Positions 54,386 to 63,224 of a DNA stretch of 64,000 bases are shown piece after piece. This stretch comes from Bifidobacterium anseris (lineage in GTDB: Bacteria > Actinomycetota > Actinomycetes > Actinomycetales > Bifidobacteriaceae), in assembly GCF_002860345.1 (NCBI RefSeq), contig NZ_NMYC01000005.1:1-64000 (forward strand), given 5' to 3'. Positions within the stretch are counted from its first letter, which is position 1. The number at the start of each line of letters is the position of its first letter. A program made the position numbers and the translations under genes. The notes beneath the pieces are model-generated. The model saw only the letters and a list, made by a program, of their open reading frames with translations, had not been told where the DNA came from and ran no database searches.

Positions 54386-55780
54386 TTACTGCTGCGGGTT
54401 GAGCAGGCCGATGATACGGTCCATCTCCTCGGGCGACGAGAACACGATCTCGATGCGGCCGTGCTTCTCCGACCCCTTGATCGAGACCTTCGTGCCGTAG
54501 CGCTGTTCGAGGCTGACCTGAATCGGCGAACCGGCCCACGGGTTGTGCTTGTTCGTCTTCGGCTTCTTCGGATGGTCGCTCGCCTGCATCGAAACGATTT
54601 CCTCGACGCTGCGCACGCTCAGACCTTCGTCGACGATGCGCTTGGCGAGCGCCTCCATCGACGCGGCGTCCGGCAGGCCGAGCAGCGCGCGCGCATGTCC
54701 CGCCGAAATCTTGCCGGAGGCAACCGTCTTCTGCACGCTCGCCGGCAGATTCATCAGGCGCAGCGTATTGGCGATCTGTGGACGCGACTTCGAGACGGAA
54801 CGTGCGAGCTGCATCTGCGTGAGGCCGAACTCGTCGATCATCTGCTGATAGGCGGCCGCCTCCTCGAGCGGGTTGAGCGCGACGCGGTGCAGGTTCTCGA
54901 GCAGTGCATCGCGCAGCATGTAGTCGTCGGCCGTCGTCTTGACGATCGCCGGGATCTTCGTCAGGCCGGCGATCTGCGACGCGCGCCAACGACGCTCGCC
55001 CATGATGAGTTCGTATTCACTGTCCATGCGGTCGGCGAAGGGGTCGCCGCTCGGCTGCTGCGGCTGCGCATGGGCGGCGCGGATCTGCTCGACCGGGCGC
55101 TTGCGCACGACGATCGGCTGCAGCACGCCGACTTCCTTGATCGATTCGGACAGTTCGCGCAGTTCCTCGTCGTCGAAGACGGTCCGCGGCTGATGCAGAT
55201 TCGGTCCGATCTGCGTGACCTCGAGTTCGACGAGGTAGCCGCCTTCGACCGGCTTGAGGCCGTCCTCGGCTGTCTCCTGCTGCGGCGCGGCGTCGTGCTT
55301 CGCGACGATCGGCGTGCCGTCGAAGAACATGTCGCTCGGGTGCGCCATGTCGCCGATCGCCGGCATCGTCGCGCGCTTCTGCGACGACGATGAGGTCGTT
55401 GCCGACATCGAGCGCGACTGCGACGACTGTTCGGCGGTCTGTGCCGCAGGACGATGCTCGGCTGCCTCCGGCTGCAGCGTCATCGGCGCGGCGAGCTTCG
55501 AGACGGTCTCGCCGTGGCGCGTCATCGTGCCCATCGACGGAATCGTCGAGCTCAGCGGCGACACCGGCGTGGCCGGCTGCTCACTGGCGGCTGACGCGGC
55601 GGCCGGCGTCTGCTGCTGTTTCGCCGGCTTCGGCTGCGACTTCGCCGGCGTCGGCTGTGTCGGCTGCTTCGGCGTCTGCTTCTTCGGCTGCTCGGGCGGC
55701 GTCACCGAGTCGGGCTGTTCGCCGGGCAGTGAGGGGAACAGTGCACCGAGTCCTCGGCCCAAACGTGATTTCGATGCCAT
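54386..55780 (-). CDS. parB: Chromosome partitioning protein ParB
   Basis: 464 aa. It binds parS, spreads as a CTP-dependent clamp, and acts with ParA and SMC in origin segregation. The N terminus SRLGRGLGALFPSLPG is the ParA-stimulating type. A long Gln/Ala/Pro-rich linker of about 170 residues, more than usual, precedes the CTPase domain (QPIVVRKRP, MGERRWRASQ), the helix-turn-helix (QMQLARSVSKSRPQIANTLR) and the C-terminal dimer domain. The ATG at 55780 has GAGG upstream and lies 1 nt after the parA stop. Confidence 0.95.
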   Translation of the reverse strand: MASKSRLGRGLGALFPSLPGEQPDSVTPPEQPKKQTPKQPTQPTPAKSQPKPAKQQQTPAAASAASEQPATPVSPLSSTIPSMGTMTRHGETVSKLAAPMTLQPEAAEHRPAAQTAEQSSQSRSMSATTSSSSQKRATMPAIGDMAHPSDMFFDGTPIVAKHDAAPQQETAEDGLKPVEGGYLVELEVTQIGPNLHQPRTVFDDEELRELSESIKEVGVLQPIVVRKRPVEQIRAAHAQPQQPSGDPFADRMDSEYELIMGERRWRASQIAGLTKIPAIVKTTADDYMLRDALLENLHRVALNPLEEAAAYQQMIDEFGLTQMQLARSVSKSRPQIANTLRLMNLPASVQKTVASGKISAGHARALLGLPDAASMEALAKRIVDEGLSVRSVEEIVSMQASDHPKKPKTNKHNPWAGSPIQVSLEQRYGTKVSIKGSEKHGRIEIVFSSPEEMDRIIGLLNPQQ

Positions 55781-55781
55781 G

Positions 55782-56753
55782 TCACTCCTCGTTTCTTCTC
55801 GATGCGATGGTCTCCAGTACGACGGCCGACCGGTTGTTGATTTCGAGCGCGGCCTCGCGGTAGGCAATCGCGCCCATGCCGCGCGGATCGTAGCTGACGA
55901 CGGTCTGCGCGAAGCTCGGCGCCTCCGAGATCTTGACGGTGCGCGGAATCGTCGTGTCGAGCACGATGCTCGGGTAGTGCGTCTTGACTTCCTCGTACAC
56001 CTCGCGGCTGAGCAGCGTGCGACGGTCGAACATCGTCACGAGCATCGTCGAGACGAGCAGTTCAGGGTTGAAGTTCGACTGGACGAGGCCGATCGTGTTG
56101 ATGAGCTGTCCGAGGCCTTCGAGCGCGTAGTATTCGGCCTGGATCGGGATCAGCATCTCGGAGACCGCGCACATCGCGTTGATGACGAGCAGGCCGAGGC
56201 TCGGCGGGCAGTCGACGAACACGTAGTCGTAGTGCACGTCGCTGTTGGCGAGGAATTCGTCGAGCGCGTGCCGCATCAGGTTGTTGCGGTCGGGCATGTC
56301 GGCGAGTTCGAGGTCGGCGCCGCTCAAGTCGATCGACGCGGGCACGACGTGCAGCGTCTTGTAATCGGGGCAGACCTGCATGACGTCGGCGATCGTCGCG
56401 CGGCCCTCGATGACGTCGTAGACCGACGGGTCGCCGGAGTTGTGCTTCGCGCCGAGCGCCGTCGATGCGTTGCCCTGCGGATCCATGTCGACGACGAGCA
56501 CGTTCATGCCCGTCTGCGCGAATGCAGCGGCCACGTTGACGGCCGTGCTCGTCTTGCCGACGCCGCCCTTCTGATTGGCGACGGCGATGCGGCGTGTACG
56601 TGCCGGACGTTTGAATTCCGCGGCGTTGATGCGTTCGTAGCGCGTAGATTCGTCGGCGATCTGCGAGCCGACGCCGGAATCGCTGCCTTTGAAGATGCGC
56701 GCGAGCGTTTCCGTTGTGCTTTCCATGCCGGGGATGTTCCCTTGATCTGTCAC
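55782..56753 (-). CDS. parA: Chromosome partitioning ATPase ParA
   Basis: 323 aa. Deviant Walker A NQKGGVGKTSTAVNVAAA at about 60, VDMDPQGNASTALG, and VFVDCPPSLGLLVINAM (Walker B). An N-terminal extension of about 50 residues precedes the ATPase, as in other actinobacteria. The GTG at 56753 is preceded by AGGAGG at 9-10 nt and is preferred over an ATG nine codons in. It is the first gene of parAB, transcribed away from the DnaA-box cluster. Confidence 0.95.
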   Translation of the reverse strand: MTDQGNIPGMESTTETLARIFKGSDSGVGSQIADESTRYERINAAEFKRPARTRRIAVANQKGGVGKTSTAVNVAAAFAQTGMNVLVVDMDPQGNASTALGAKHNSGDPSVYDVIEGRATIADVMQVCPDYKTLHVVPASIDLSGADLELADMPDRNNLMRHALDEFLANSDVHYDYVFVDCPPSLGLLVINAMCAVSEMLIPIQAEYYALEGLGQLINTIGLVQSNFNPELLVSTMLVTMFDRRTLLSREVYEEVKTHYPSIVLDTTIPRTVKISEAPSFAQTVVSYDPRGMGAIAYREAALEINNRSAVVLETIASRRNEE

Positions 56754-56832
56754 GAGGACTGTCCTCCTAGTTGAGTCGCAGTGTCTTCAAGTCTGTGTAG
56801 CCGTCTGGACAGGGCGTCCGCCCGATTCCCAA

Positions 56833-56984
56833 TGTGGATAACCGGTGGATGATTGTGGATAACTTCCGTTTTCCCCACGCCCTGCCACTGTGAAAATCGT
56901 TGATTTACAAGCTGTCAGCGGCCATCAAGTTATCCACATCGAGATTGTGGATAACTTTTTCCAATCAACAGTCGATGTGGATAA
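56833..56984. other. Cluster of five perfect DnaA boxes (oriC-like)
   Basis: TTATCCACA or its inverse occurs, without mismatch, at 56833-56841, 56854-56862, 56930-56938 (opposite orientation), 56946-56954 and 56976-56984. The 232-nt gap between parA and rsmG holds no gene. A modest A/T-rich stretch (56890-56910, GTGAAAATCGTTGATTTACA) lies inside and might be an unwinding element. Five boxes in 152 nt is far above chance. Confidence 0.8.
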
Positions 56985-56985
56985 C

Positions 56986-57759
56986 CTACCGCCTCGCCGC
57001 CTTTTTGCTGGTCGCCTTCTTGTTGATGATGACGACCCGCGTATCCTCGAGGCCGTCGGCGACCGGTGCCGTCACGACGCGCGGGCGCACACCGCCGTAT
57101 TGGGCGATCACCTTGCGCGCCTTGTCGATCTCAGTCTGCGCGGAGCGCCCCTTGAGCGCGATGAGCTCACCCCCCGGTTCGACGAGCGGCAGCGTCCAGC
57201 CGGCGAGTTTCATCAACGGCGCGACGGCGCGGCAAGTCACAGCCGCGAAGGGATGCCGAATCGCGTCGCGCACCCCCTCGGGGACGACGACGGAGGCCTT
57301 GACGTGACGCTTCGCCTCCGGCTGACGTTCGTCAAGCGCGGCAATCGCCTCCTCGGCGCGCCCCCGCACGACGATTACATTGGACAACCCCATCGCCTCG
57401 ACGCATTCGGCGAGCCACTCGCAGCGACGCTCCATCGGCTCGATGAGCGTGAACGCGCAATCAGGCAGCATCGCGGCGGCCACGAGGCCCGGAAAACCGC
57501 CACCGCTGCCGATGTCAGCGACGGTGCGGAAGCGCTTGCCTTCCGTCGCCTCGCGGATGAACGGCACGATCGCCGCGGAATTGAGCAGATGCCGCTCCCA
57601 CAGGATGTCCACGTCGCGCGGCCCGATGAGCCCCCTCGGTTCACCTTCCTGCGCGAGTTTCCCGTGAAACACCTTCATCGCGCCCAGCGCATCACCGAAG
57701 GTCGCCTCAAGCACCGGGGAATCGGCGAGTTGTTCGTCGGTATGGATCTCGTCACTCAT
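56986..57759 (-). CDS. rsmG: 16S rRNA (guanine-527-N7) methyltransferase RsmG (GidB)
   Basis: 257 aa. It methylates G527 of 16S rRNA, and its loss confers low-level streptomycin resistance in other bacteria. SAM site [20 protein letters not shown], with the family segment [17 protein letters not shown] before it and AEEAIA after. The C-terminal tail is basic ([11 protein letters not shown]). TATAGG lies 10 nt before the ATG, next to a parS-like site. It lies upstream of parA on the same strand; the stop is 2 nt from the last DnaA box. Confidence 0.94.
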   Translation of the reverse strand: MSDEIHTDEQLADSPVLEATFGDALGAMKVFHGKLAQEGEPRGLIGPRDVDILWERHLLNSAAIVPFIREATEGKRFRTVADIGSGGGFPGLVAAAMLPDCAFTLIEPMERRCEWLAECVEAMGLSNVIVVRGRAEEAIAALDERQPEAKRHVKASVVVPEGVRDAIRHPFAAVTCRAVAPLMKLAGWTLPLVEPGGELIALKGRSAQTEIDKARKVIAQYGGVRPRVVTAPVADGLEDTRVVIINKKATSKKAARR

Positions 57760-57777
57760 AACGCACCATCCTATACC

Positions 57778-57843
57778 GTTTTCACGTGCAACATCCCCGT
57801 CTCAGTTCATCTTCACGTGAAACTTTTATCACCACGTGAAACA
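57778..57843. promoter_or_regulatory. Cluster of three parS-like sites
   Basis: Three CACGTG-centred sites: GTTTTCACGTGCAACA (57778-57793, 13 of 16 to consensus), ATCTTCACGTGAAACT (57809-57824, 12 of 16) and ATCACCACGTGAAACA (57828-57843, 11 of 16, right half perfect). Centres are 31 and 19 nt apart. They lie just upstream of rsmG-parA-parB, a usual place for parS. A weaker GCACGTAACG follows at 57867. Confidence 0.6.
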
Positions 57844-57991
57844 TATATGGCACGAATCGCATATGCACGTAACGCACCATTAATTAATCGGAAGGGTTTA
57901 TTTACTGGGCCGTAACCGCAGATGGGCGCGCGGAAACCCGCAGGCGCGCACAATCGAAGACAACATTCAGGACTGGAAAGGAGCTGTGGCC

Positions 57992-59071
57992 ATGCAGGAA
58001 CAGGACATCGAGACGGAACCGCTGCTCGACGACCCCGTCGCCTCCGTCTCGCTCAACGCATTCAGCTCGCTCACGAAGGGCTCGCCGGCGCCGTACTGGC
58101 TGTTCCGCGGCGTGTGCGGCGCGTGGGGCATCGAAACGGAGCGCGCGCGGCTCGATCTCATCACCGTCTCTGAGAACGCGACCTTCGTGCTCATCATCGA
58201 CGGCCGGCCCGAAGGCGTCGTGCGCGTCTCCCAGCCGGGATACGTCGGCGGGCCGGAAGCCGTCGCCTCGGAGATCGCGTGGCTCAACGCGCTGCACGAG
58301 ATCGATGGCGTGAATCTGATCAACCCGGTGCCGACCGTGCGCGGCATGTTCGTCACGAAGATCCGCGACCTCAACGACGTGAGTTGGATGGTCGTCTCGA
58401 CGAAGTTCGTCGAGGGCACCGTGCTCGAGGATCTCGACGATCCGAGCGCGTACTACGAGACAATCGGCTCGTGGGCGGCGAAGTTCCACGCGCAGTCGCG
58501 CGCATGGAAGCAGCCCTACGGATTCAAGCGCTTCACGTGGGATCTTTCGGACATGGTCGGCACCGCACCGCGCTGGGGCCGCTGGGAGACCGCCAACCTC
58601 AATGCGCTGCAGCGCCGCCTGTGCGACGCCGCGCTCGACAAGGCGCTCAAGGTCATGGCGCACGCGCCGCGCGACGCGCAGTCGTGGGGCCTCATCCACG
58701 CCGATCTGCGCCCGAGCAACATCATCCGCGGCGACGACGGCACGCTCACTGTCATCGACTTCGACGACGCCGGCTACAGCTGGTATCTCTACGATTACGC
58801 GGCCTCGCTGAGCTTCATCGAACACAAGGAGTACGCCCCCGATCTCGCGAAGGCGTGGATGCGCGGCTACGAATCGGTCGCTGGCCGATTCACACCCGAC
58901 GAACTCGAGATCATGTCCGCGCTGTCGATGATCCGCCGTCTGCAGATGCTCGGATGGACGACCAACCACCGCGAGGACGCGCTGCCCGGCGGCCTCGCGC
59001 GCGAGCAGGCGCCCGGCAGCGTCATGTGCGCCGAACGCTATCTGCAGGACTCGCGCTGGCTGCTGCGGTAG
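57992..59071 (+). CDS. Aminoglycoside phosphotransferase (APH)-family kinase, possibly amino-alcohol kinase
   Basis: 359 aa, cytosolic. The catalytic loop is LIHADLRPSNIIRG and the metal-binding loop VIDFDDAGYSWYLYD, both complete; the N-lobe includes FVLIIDGRPEGVVRVSQPG. This fold covers antibiotic kinases, choline/ethanolamine kinases, homoserine kinase and hydroxylysine kinase. GGAG lies 8 nt before the ATG at 57992. It is followed at 125 nt by an ethanolamine-type permease and then by a phospho-lyase of the AGXT2L group. APH proteins are known partners, sometimes fused, of such lyases, so I infer an amino-alcohol substrate rather than drug resistance. Confidence 0.8.
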   Translation: MQEQDIETEPLLDDPVASVSLNAFSSLTKGSPAPYWLFRGVCGAWGIETERARLDLITVSENATFVLIIDGRPEGVVRVSQPGYVGGPEAVASEIAWLNALHEIDGVNLINPVPTVRGMFVTKIRDLNDVSWMVVSTKFVEGTVLEDLDDPSAYYETIGSWAAKFHAQSRAWKQPYGFKRFTWDLSDMVGTAPRWGRWETANLNALQRRLCDAALDKALKVMAHAPRDAQSWGLIHADLRPSNIIRGDDGTLTVIDFDDAGYSWYLYDYAASLSFIEHKEYAPDLAKAWMRGYESVAGRFTPDELEIMSALSMIRRLQMLGWTTNHREDALPGGLAREQAPGSVMCAERYLQDSRWLLR

Positions 59072-59196
59072 CGGATACGCGGGCGGTCGCCCTCATCAAC
59101 CAATTCTCTTCTCCCCCAATCATCAATCAACCAACCTCACCAACAAAGAACAAAGAAACGAACAGATGCACACCTGAAGCACAAAAGGAGCACACC

Positions 59197-60687
59197 ATGT
59201 CCAGTACGGTATCGGGATCAGGACTCGGATCGGTGACCTACGTCGCCACGGATAAGGACTACTTCAAGAAACGTCAGCTCAAACGCACGGCGGGCGCGTT
59301 CGGACTGTGGGCGATCGGCGTGAGCGCCGTCGTCTCCGGCGACTTCTCCGGCTGGAACGGCGGCATCGCGCAGGCCGGATGGGGCGGCTTCCTCATCGCC
59401 GCCGGCGTCGTCTACGTCATGTACGTGCTCATGCTCAACTCGATCAGCGAGATGGCGAGCGCGATGCCGCATACCGGCGGCGCGTACTCCTTCGCCCGTG
59501 CCGCGATGGGCCCGTGGGGCGGCTTCTTCACCGGCCTCGCCGAGACCGTCGAATACGTGATGACGGCGGCCACGATCGTCTACTTCTCGTCCGCTTACGC
59601 CGATTCGATCCTGATGGACATCTCCGGCTTCTCGCTGACCGACGCCGGCTACCAATGGGTGTGGTGGCTCGCCATCTACGCGATCTTCGTCGCGCTCAAC
59701 TGGGTGGGCGCCGAGACCTCGTTCCGCTTCGCGCAAGTCGTGTCGATCGCCGCGCTCGCGATTGTCGCGTTCTTCGGCGTCGGCGCGCTGTTGAGCGGCA
59801 AGGTCGATTTCGCCTCGCTGTTCAACATCACGCCGACCGCCGGCCATTCGAGCTTCCTGCCCTTCGGCGTCGGCGCGATCTTCTTCGCGATGCCGTTCGC
59901 GATGTGGCTGTTCCTCGGCATCGAACAGCTGCCGCTCGCGGCCGAGGAGGTGCGCGACCCGGAGCGCAACATCCCGAAGGCGTCCCGCCTGTGCATCCTG
60001 ACGCTCGGCCTGTCCGCGATCATCGTCGTTTTCCTGAATCCGTCGGTGATGGGCGCTGCCGCGCTCGGCGGTTCGGACGAGCCGCTGCTTGACGGATTCC
60101 GTGCGATTCTGCCCGGCAACCTCGCCGCCATCCTGTCCGCCTTCGCGCTCATCGGCCTGCTCGCCTCGGTGCAGGGCATCACCTTCGCGTACGGCCGCAA
60201 CCTGTACTCGCTGAGCCGCGCCGGCTACTATCCGGCGTTCCTGTCGCTGACCGGCAAGAAGAAGACGCCGTACTGGGGTCTCGTCGTCGGCGCCGTCATC
60301 GGCTTCGCGGCGCTGTTCATCATCGCCTACGGCGGCGAGGGCGCGGGTTCGGTCGTGCTGAACATCGCCGTCTGGGGCGCCGTGCTCGCCTACCTGCTGC
60401 AGATGGTCTCGTATGTGCTGCTGCGCAGGCACATGCCGAACATCAAGCGGCCCTTCGTCTCCCGCTTCGGCGTTCCGGGCGCCGTCATCGCCGGCCTGCT
60501 GTCGTTCGCGATCTTCGTGGCCGTCCTGCTCAACCCGGACTACCGACTCGCCGTCTACGTGATGGTGGGCATCTATCTGGCCGCCACCGTGTTCTTCGCC
60601 GCCTACGGGCGCAAACACCTCGTGCTCTCCCCCGAGGAGGAGTTCGCGGCCTCCGGCGGCACCGCCGCATACAAGACGCACGACTGA
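59197..60687 (+). CDS. APC-superfamily permease, ethanolamine-permease-like
   Basis: 496 aa with 12 predicted helices. The text GVSAVVSGDFSGWNGGIAQAGWGGFL and MPHTGGAYSFARAAMGPWGGFFTGLAETVEY (core GAYSFARAAMGPWGGF) closely resembles ethanolamine permeases. It should bring a small amine or amino acid into the cell by proton or cation symport. AAAGGAG lies 7 nt before the ATG. It sits between the APH-type kinase and the phospho-lyase-like gene on the same strand and has a hairpin after it. Confidence 0.85.
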   Translation: MSSTVSGSGLGSVTYVATDKDYFKKRQLKRTAGAFGLWAIGVSAVVSGDFSGWNGGIAQAGWGGFLIAAGVVYVMYVLMLNSISEMASAMPHTGGAYSFARAAMGPWGGFFTGLAETVEYVMTAATIVYFSSAYADSILMDISGFSLTDAGYQWVWWLAIYAIFVALNWVGAETSFRFAQVVSIAALAIVAFFGVGALLSGKVDFASLFNITPTAGHSSFLPFGVGAIFFAMPFAMWLFLGIEQLPLAAEEVRDPERNIPKASRLCILTLGLSAIIVVFLNPSVMGAAALGGSDEPLLDGFRAILPGNLAAILSAFALIGLLASVQGITFAYGRNLYSLSRAGYYPAFLSLTGKKKTPYWGLVVGAVIGFAALFIIAYGGEGAGSVVLNIAVWGAVLAYLLQMVSYVLLRRHMPNIKRPFVSRFGVPGAVIAGLLSFAIFVAVLLNPDYRLAVYVMVGIYLAATVFFAAYGRKHLVLSPEEEFAASGGTAAYKTHD

Positions 60688-60733
60688 TCATCGTTGATTG
60701 ATCATCGCTGATTTCGATTGATTGCGCGCATAT

Positions 60734-60768
60734 CGGGCGCCCGTCGCAGTCGCGGCGGGCGCCCGCTT
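60734..60768 (+). terminator. Hairpin after the permease gene
   Basis: CGGGCGCCCG (60734-60743) is repeated in inverse at 60756-60765 around a 12-nt loop, followed by CTTTGTC. It begins 47 nt after the permease stop, suggesting that the aminotransferase-like gene has its own promoter. Confidence 0.6.
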
Positions 60769-60780
60769 TGTCATCCGCCG

Positions 60781-60865
60781 CCGCTGTGCGCAATCATTTC
60801 GCCGCTGTGCACAACCATTTCACAGCTCCGCACAACCATTTACGGCTCTTCGCGCCATAATGGTT
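60781..60865. promoter_or_regulatory. Three 21-bp direct repeats and an inverted half-site upstream of the phospho-lyase-like gene
   Basis: CCGCTGTGCGCAATCATTTCG (60781), CCGCTGTGCACAACCATTTCA (60802) and CAGCTCCGCACAACCATTTAC (60823) follow each other at exactly 21 nt. AATGGTT (60859-60865), the inverse of AACCATT, comes next, next to a -10-like CATAAT (60856-60861). This looks like a regulator-binding array placed on one helix face over the promoter. Confidence 0.65.
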
Positions 60866-60955
60866 CATTTCCAGAACGTATCCGACGCCGCTACATTGCC
60901 GCGATACGCTCGCCATCAACAGCGATCAGCAACCAGCAGACGTCAAGGAGCACCC

Positions 60956-62320
60956 ATGGCCACACGATCGACCATCATGGACACGAACAGCTTCCGCCCG
61001 GAGATGGCGGCGGCACTCGACCCGCAGACGCGCAGGCTCACCGAGGAACGCAACGTGCTCGGCCCGGCCTACCGCCTGTTCTACCGCAATCCCGTGCACC
61101 TCGTGCGCGGTCAGGGCGCGCGCCTGTGGGACGCGGACGGCGTCGAATATCTCGACGTCTACAACAACGTGGCGTCGGTCGGCCATGCGAACCCGCGCGT
61201 CGTCGACGCGATGAGCCGCCAAGCGAGCGCACTCAACACCCATACGCGCTACCTGCACGAGAACATCCTCAACTACGCGGAGGATATCCTCTCGACGATG
61301 CCCGAGGAAATCGACCGGATCATGTTCCAGTGCACCGGCTCGGAAGCGAACGACCTGGCCGTGCGCGTCGCGCAGGCCTACACCGGCGGCGAAGGCGTCA
61401 TCGTGACGGCCGAGGCGTACCACGGCAACTCGGCACTCACGTCGAAGCTCTCCCCCGCGCTCGGCACCGCGCAGGAACTCGGTCTGACGATGCGCATGAT
61501 CCCCACGCCTGACACCTACCGCCTCGTCATCGACGGCAAGCCGGCCAGCGAATGCACGGCCGAGAAATTCGGCGGATGGATGGCCGGCGAGGTGCGCAAG
61601 GCCGTCGCGGACATGGAACGGCACGGCATCCGCTTCGCCGCGCTGCTCGCCGATTCGATCTTCTCCTCCGACGGCGTCTACCCCGATCCGGTCGGCTATC
61701 TCAAGCCCGTCATCGACACCGTGCACGAGCTCGGCGGCGTATGGATCGCCGATGAGGTGCAGCCCGGCTTCACGCGCACCGGCGACGCGTTCTGGGGCTT
61801 CGAACGCCAGGGCATCGTGCCGGACATCGTCACGAGCGGCAAGCCGATGGCGAACGGCCTGCCCACATCGTTGATGGCCGCGCGTCACGAAGTGCTCGAA
61901 CCTTTCGCCGGCACGATCCCGTATTTCAACACCTTCGGCGGCAACCCGGTGTGCATGGCCGCCGCACAGGCCACGCTCGACGTCATGCGCGACGATGACA
62001 CGATGGGCAACGCGAAGCGCGTCGGCGCGATCTTCAAGCAGGCGGTGACCGATCTGATGGCCGAGCATCCGTGCATCGGCGACGTGCGCGGCGCCGGCCT
62101 CTACATCGGCTGCGAGATTGTGAAACCGGGCACGAAGGACCCCGACCAGCCGACCGCGCTCGACATCCTCGAGACGCTGCGCGACCACCATGTGCTCACC
62201 TCCGTCTGCGGACGCTTCGGCAACATCCTCAAGCTGCGGCCGCCGCTCGTCTTCACCGAGGACGACGTCGACATGTTCATCAGCGCGTTCACCGCCACGC
62301 TCGAGGAACTCGGATGCTGA
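60956..62320 (+). CDS. Class III PLP enzyme, AGXT2L1/ETNPPL-like phospho-lyase
   Basis: 454 aa. The fold is that of class III aminotransferases with the PLP Lys in DIVTSGKPMANGLPTS and the Asp in IADEVQPGF. Beyond the general family, long segments follow the ethanolamine-phosphate phospho-lyase group: YLDVYNNVASVGHANPRVVD, LNTHTRYLHENILNYAEDI, IPTPDTYR, YFNTFGGNPVCMAAAQATLD and NILKLRPPLVFTEDDVDMF. Such enzymes split phospho-amino-alcohols into aldehyde, phosphate and ammonia. AAGGAG lies 5 nt before the ATG. Next to a kinase and an ethanolamine-type permease it fits an amino-alcohol pathway; a true aminotransferase remains possible. Confidence 0.85.
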   Translation: MATRSTIMDTNSFRPEMAAALDPQTRRLTEERNVLGPAYRLFYRNPVHLVRGQGARLWDADGVEYLDVYNNVASVGHANPRVVDAMSRQASALNTHTRYLHENILNYAEDILSTMPEEIDRIMFQCTGSEANDLAVRVAQAYTGGEGVIVTAEAYHGNSALTSKLSPALGTAQELGLTMRMIPTPDTYRLVIDGKPASECTAEKFGGWMAGEVRKAVADMERHGIRFAALLADSIFSSDGVYPDPVGYLKPVIDTVHELGGVWIADEVQPGFTRTGDAFWGFERQGIVPDIVTSGKPMANGLPTSLMAARHEVLEPFAGTIPYFNTFGGNPVCMAAAQATLDVMRDDDTMGNAKRVGAIFKQAVTDLMAEHPCIGDVRGAGLYIGCEIVKPGTKDPDQPTALDILETLRDHHVLTSVCGRFGNILKLRPPLVFTEDDVDMFISAFTATLEELGC

Positions 62321-63063
62321 CCCATCCCACCGCCGACGACGTCGCGCGCAGGATACGCGCCGTCATCCGCGCGCGCGAGCTGCGGCCGGGCGAGAAACTC
62401 GGCTCGGAGCGCGCGCTCGCGGAATCGTTCGGCATCTCGCGCACGCTGCTCAGGCTTGCGCTCGAACAGCTCGAGCAGACCCACGAAATCGTGCGCAGAA
62501 TCGGCCGCAGCGGCGGCATCGTCGTCTCCGACGGCAAACTCGAGCGTTCGCTGAACACGGTGGAATCACTCACGCAGATCGCCCGGCGGCAGGGGTGGCG
62601 GCTCACGTCGACCGTGCTCAGCGCAACGCTCACGCCCGGGTCGGCGGCGGATCGCCGGCTGCTGTGGCTGCCCGAGGACCGTTCGATGATCTACAGGATC
62701 ATCCGTCTGCGCATGCTCAACGGCACGCCACTCTCCCTTGAAGAGACGCATCTGCCGGCGTATCGCTTCGCGCGCTTCCTCGACCTCGATCTGACGACGT
62801 CCTTCTACGGACATTTCGAGGACGTCTACGGCATCCACCCGAAGTTCGTCGACGAGACGCTCGACGTGACCGCCGCGGACAGCGAGCAGGCGAACCTCCT
62901 CGGCACCGCGGAGGGCGCGCCGCTGCTGTGCATCCACCGCATCGCCGCAGACGCGCACAGCGTGCCGTGCGAGCGCGCGATCGACACGTATCTCGCCGAC
63001 CGCATGCGCTTCACGATGCATCATTCGGGCTTCGTGCGGCTCTCCGCGACGCGCGCGCAGTGA
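62314..63063 (+). CDS. GntR-family regulator (HutC/UTRA type)
   Basis: 249 aa. N-terminal winged helix: DVARRIRAVIRARELRPGEK, then LGSERALAESFGISRTLLRL. From about residue 85 a UTRA ligand-binding domain follows (MIYRIIRLRMLNGTPLSLEE, LPAYRFARFLDLDL, DETLDVTAADSEQANLLG). The ATG at 62314 lies 7 nt inside the end of the phospho-lyase gene, with GAGG upstream, so the two are coupled. It probably controls this module; the 21-bp repeats at 60781 are candidate sites. Confidence 0.9.
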   Translation: MLTHPTADDVARRIRAVIRARELRPGEKLGSERALAESFGISRTLLRLALEQLEQTHEIVRRIGRSGGIVVSDGKLERSLNTVESLTQIARRQGWRLTSTVLSATLTPGSAADRRLLWLPEDRSMIYRIIRLRMLNGTPLSLEETHLPAYRFARFLDLDLTTSFYGHFEDVYGIHPKFVDETLDVTAADSEQANLLGTAEGAPLLCIHRIAADAHSVPCERAIDTYLADRMRFTMHHSGFVRLSATRAQ

Positions 63064-63071
63064 CGACGCCG

Positions 63072-63121
63072 GCGTTGCGCCCGCCGTTTCCGCTGCGCGT
63101 GCGAAGCGGCGGGCGCAACGC
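63072..63121 (+). terminator. Inverted repeat after the GntR gene
   Basis: GCGTTGCGCCCGCCG (63072-63086) pairs with its exact inverse at 63107-63121 around a 20-nt loop. It starts 9 nt after the stop. No T run follows, so it may be a weak terminator or an mRNA-stabilising hairpin. Confidence 0.5.
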
Positions 63122-63224
63122 GGCCGCGACGCTAGGATGGTGGATGTCGCAGACGCCCGGGCATGTGCGGCCACGCTGTGCCCGCGAAGACCATGGACGC
63201 GTAGAGCGCGGGAAGCGAGGAATC

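Noticed and set aside
58530-58545. CACGTG site TTCACGTGGG as a further parS
   Set aside because: It lies inside the APH-kinase coding sequence and its right half-site matches poorly.
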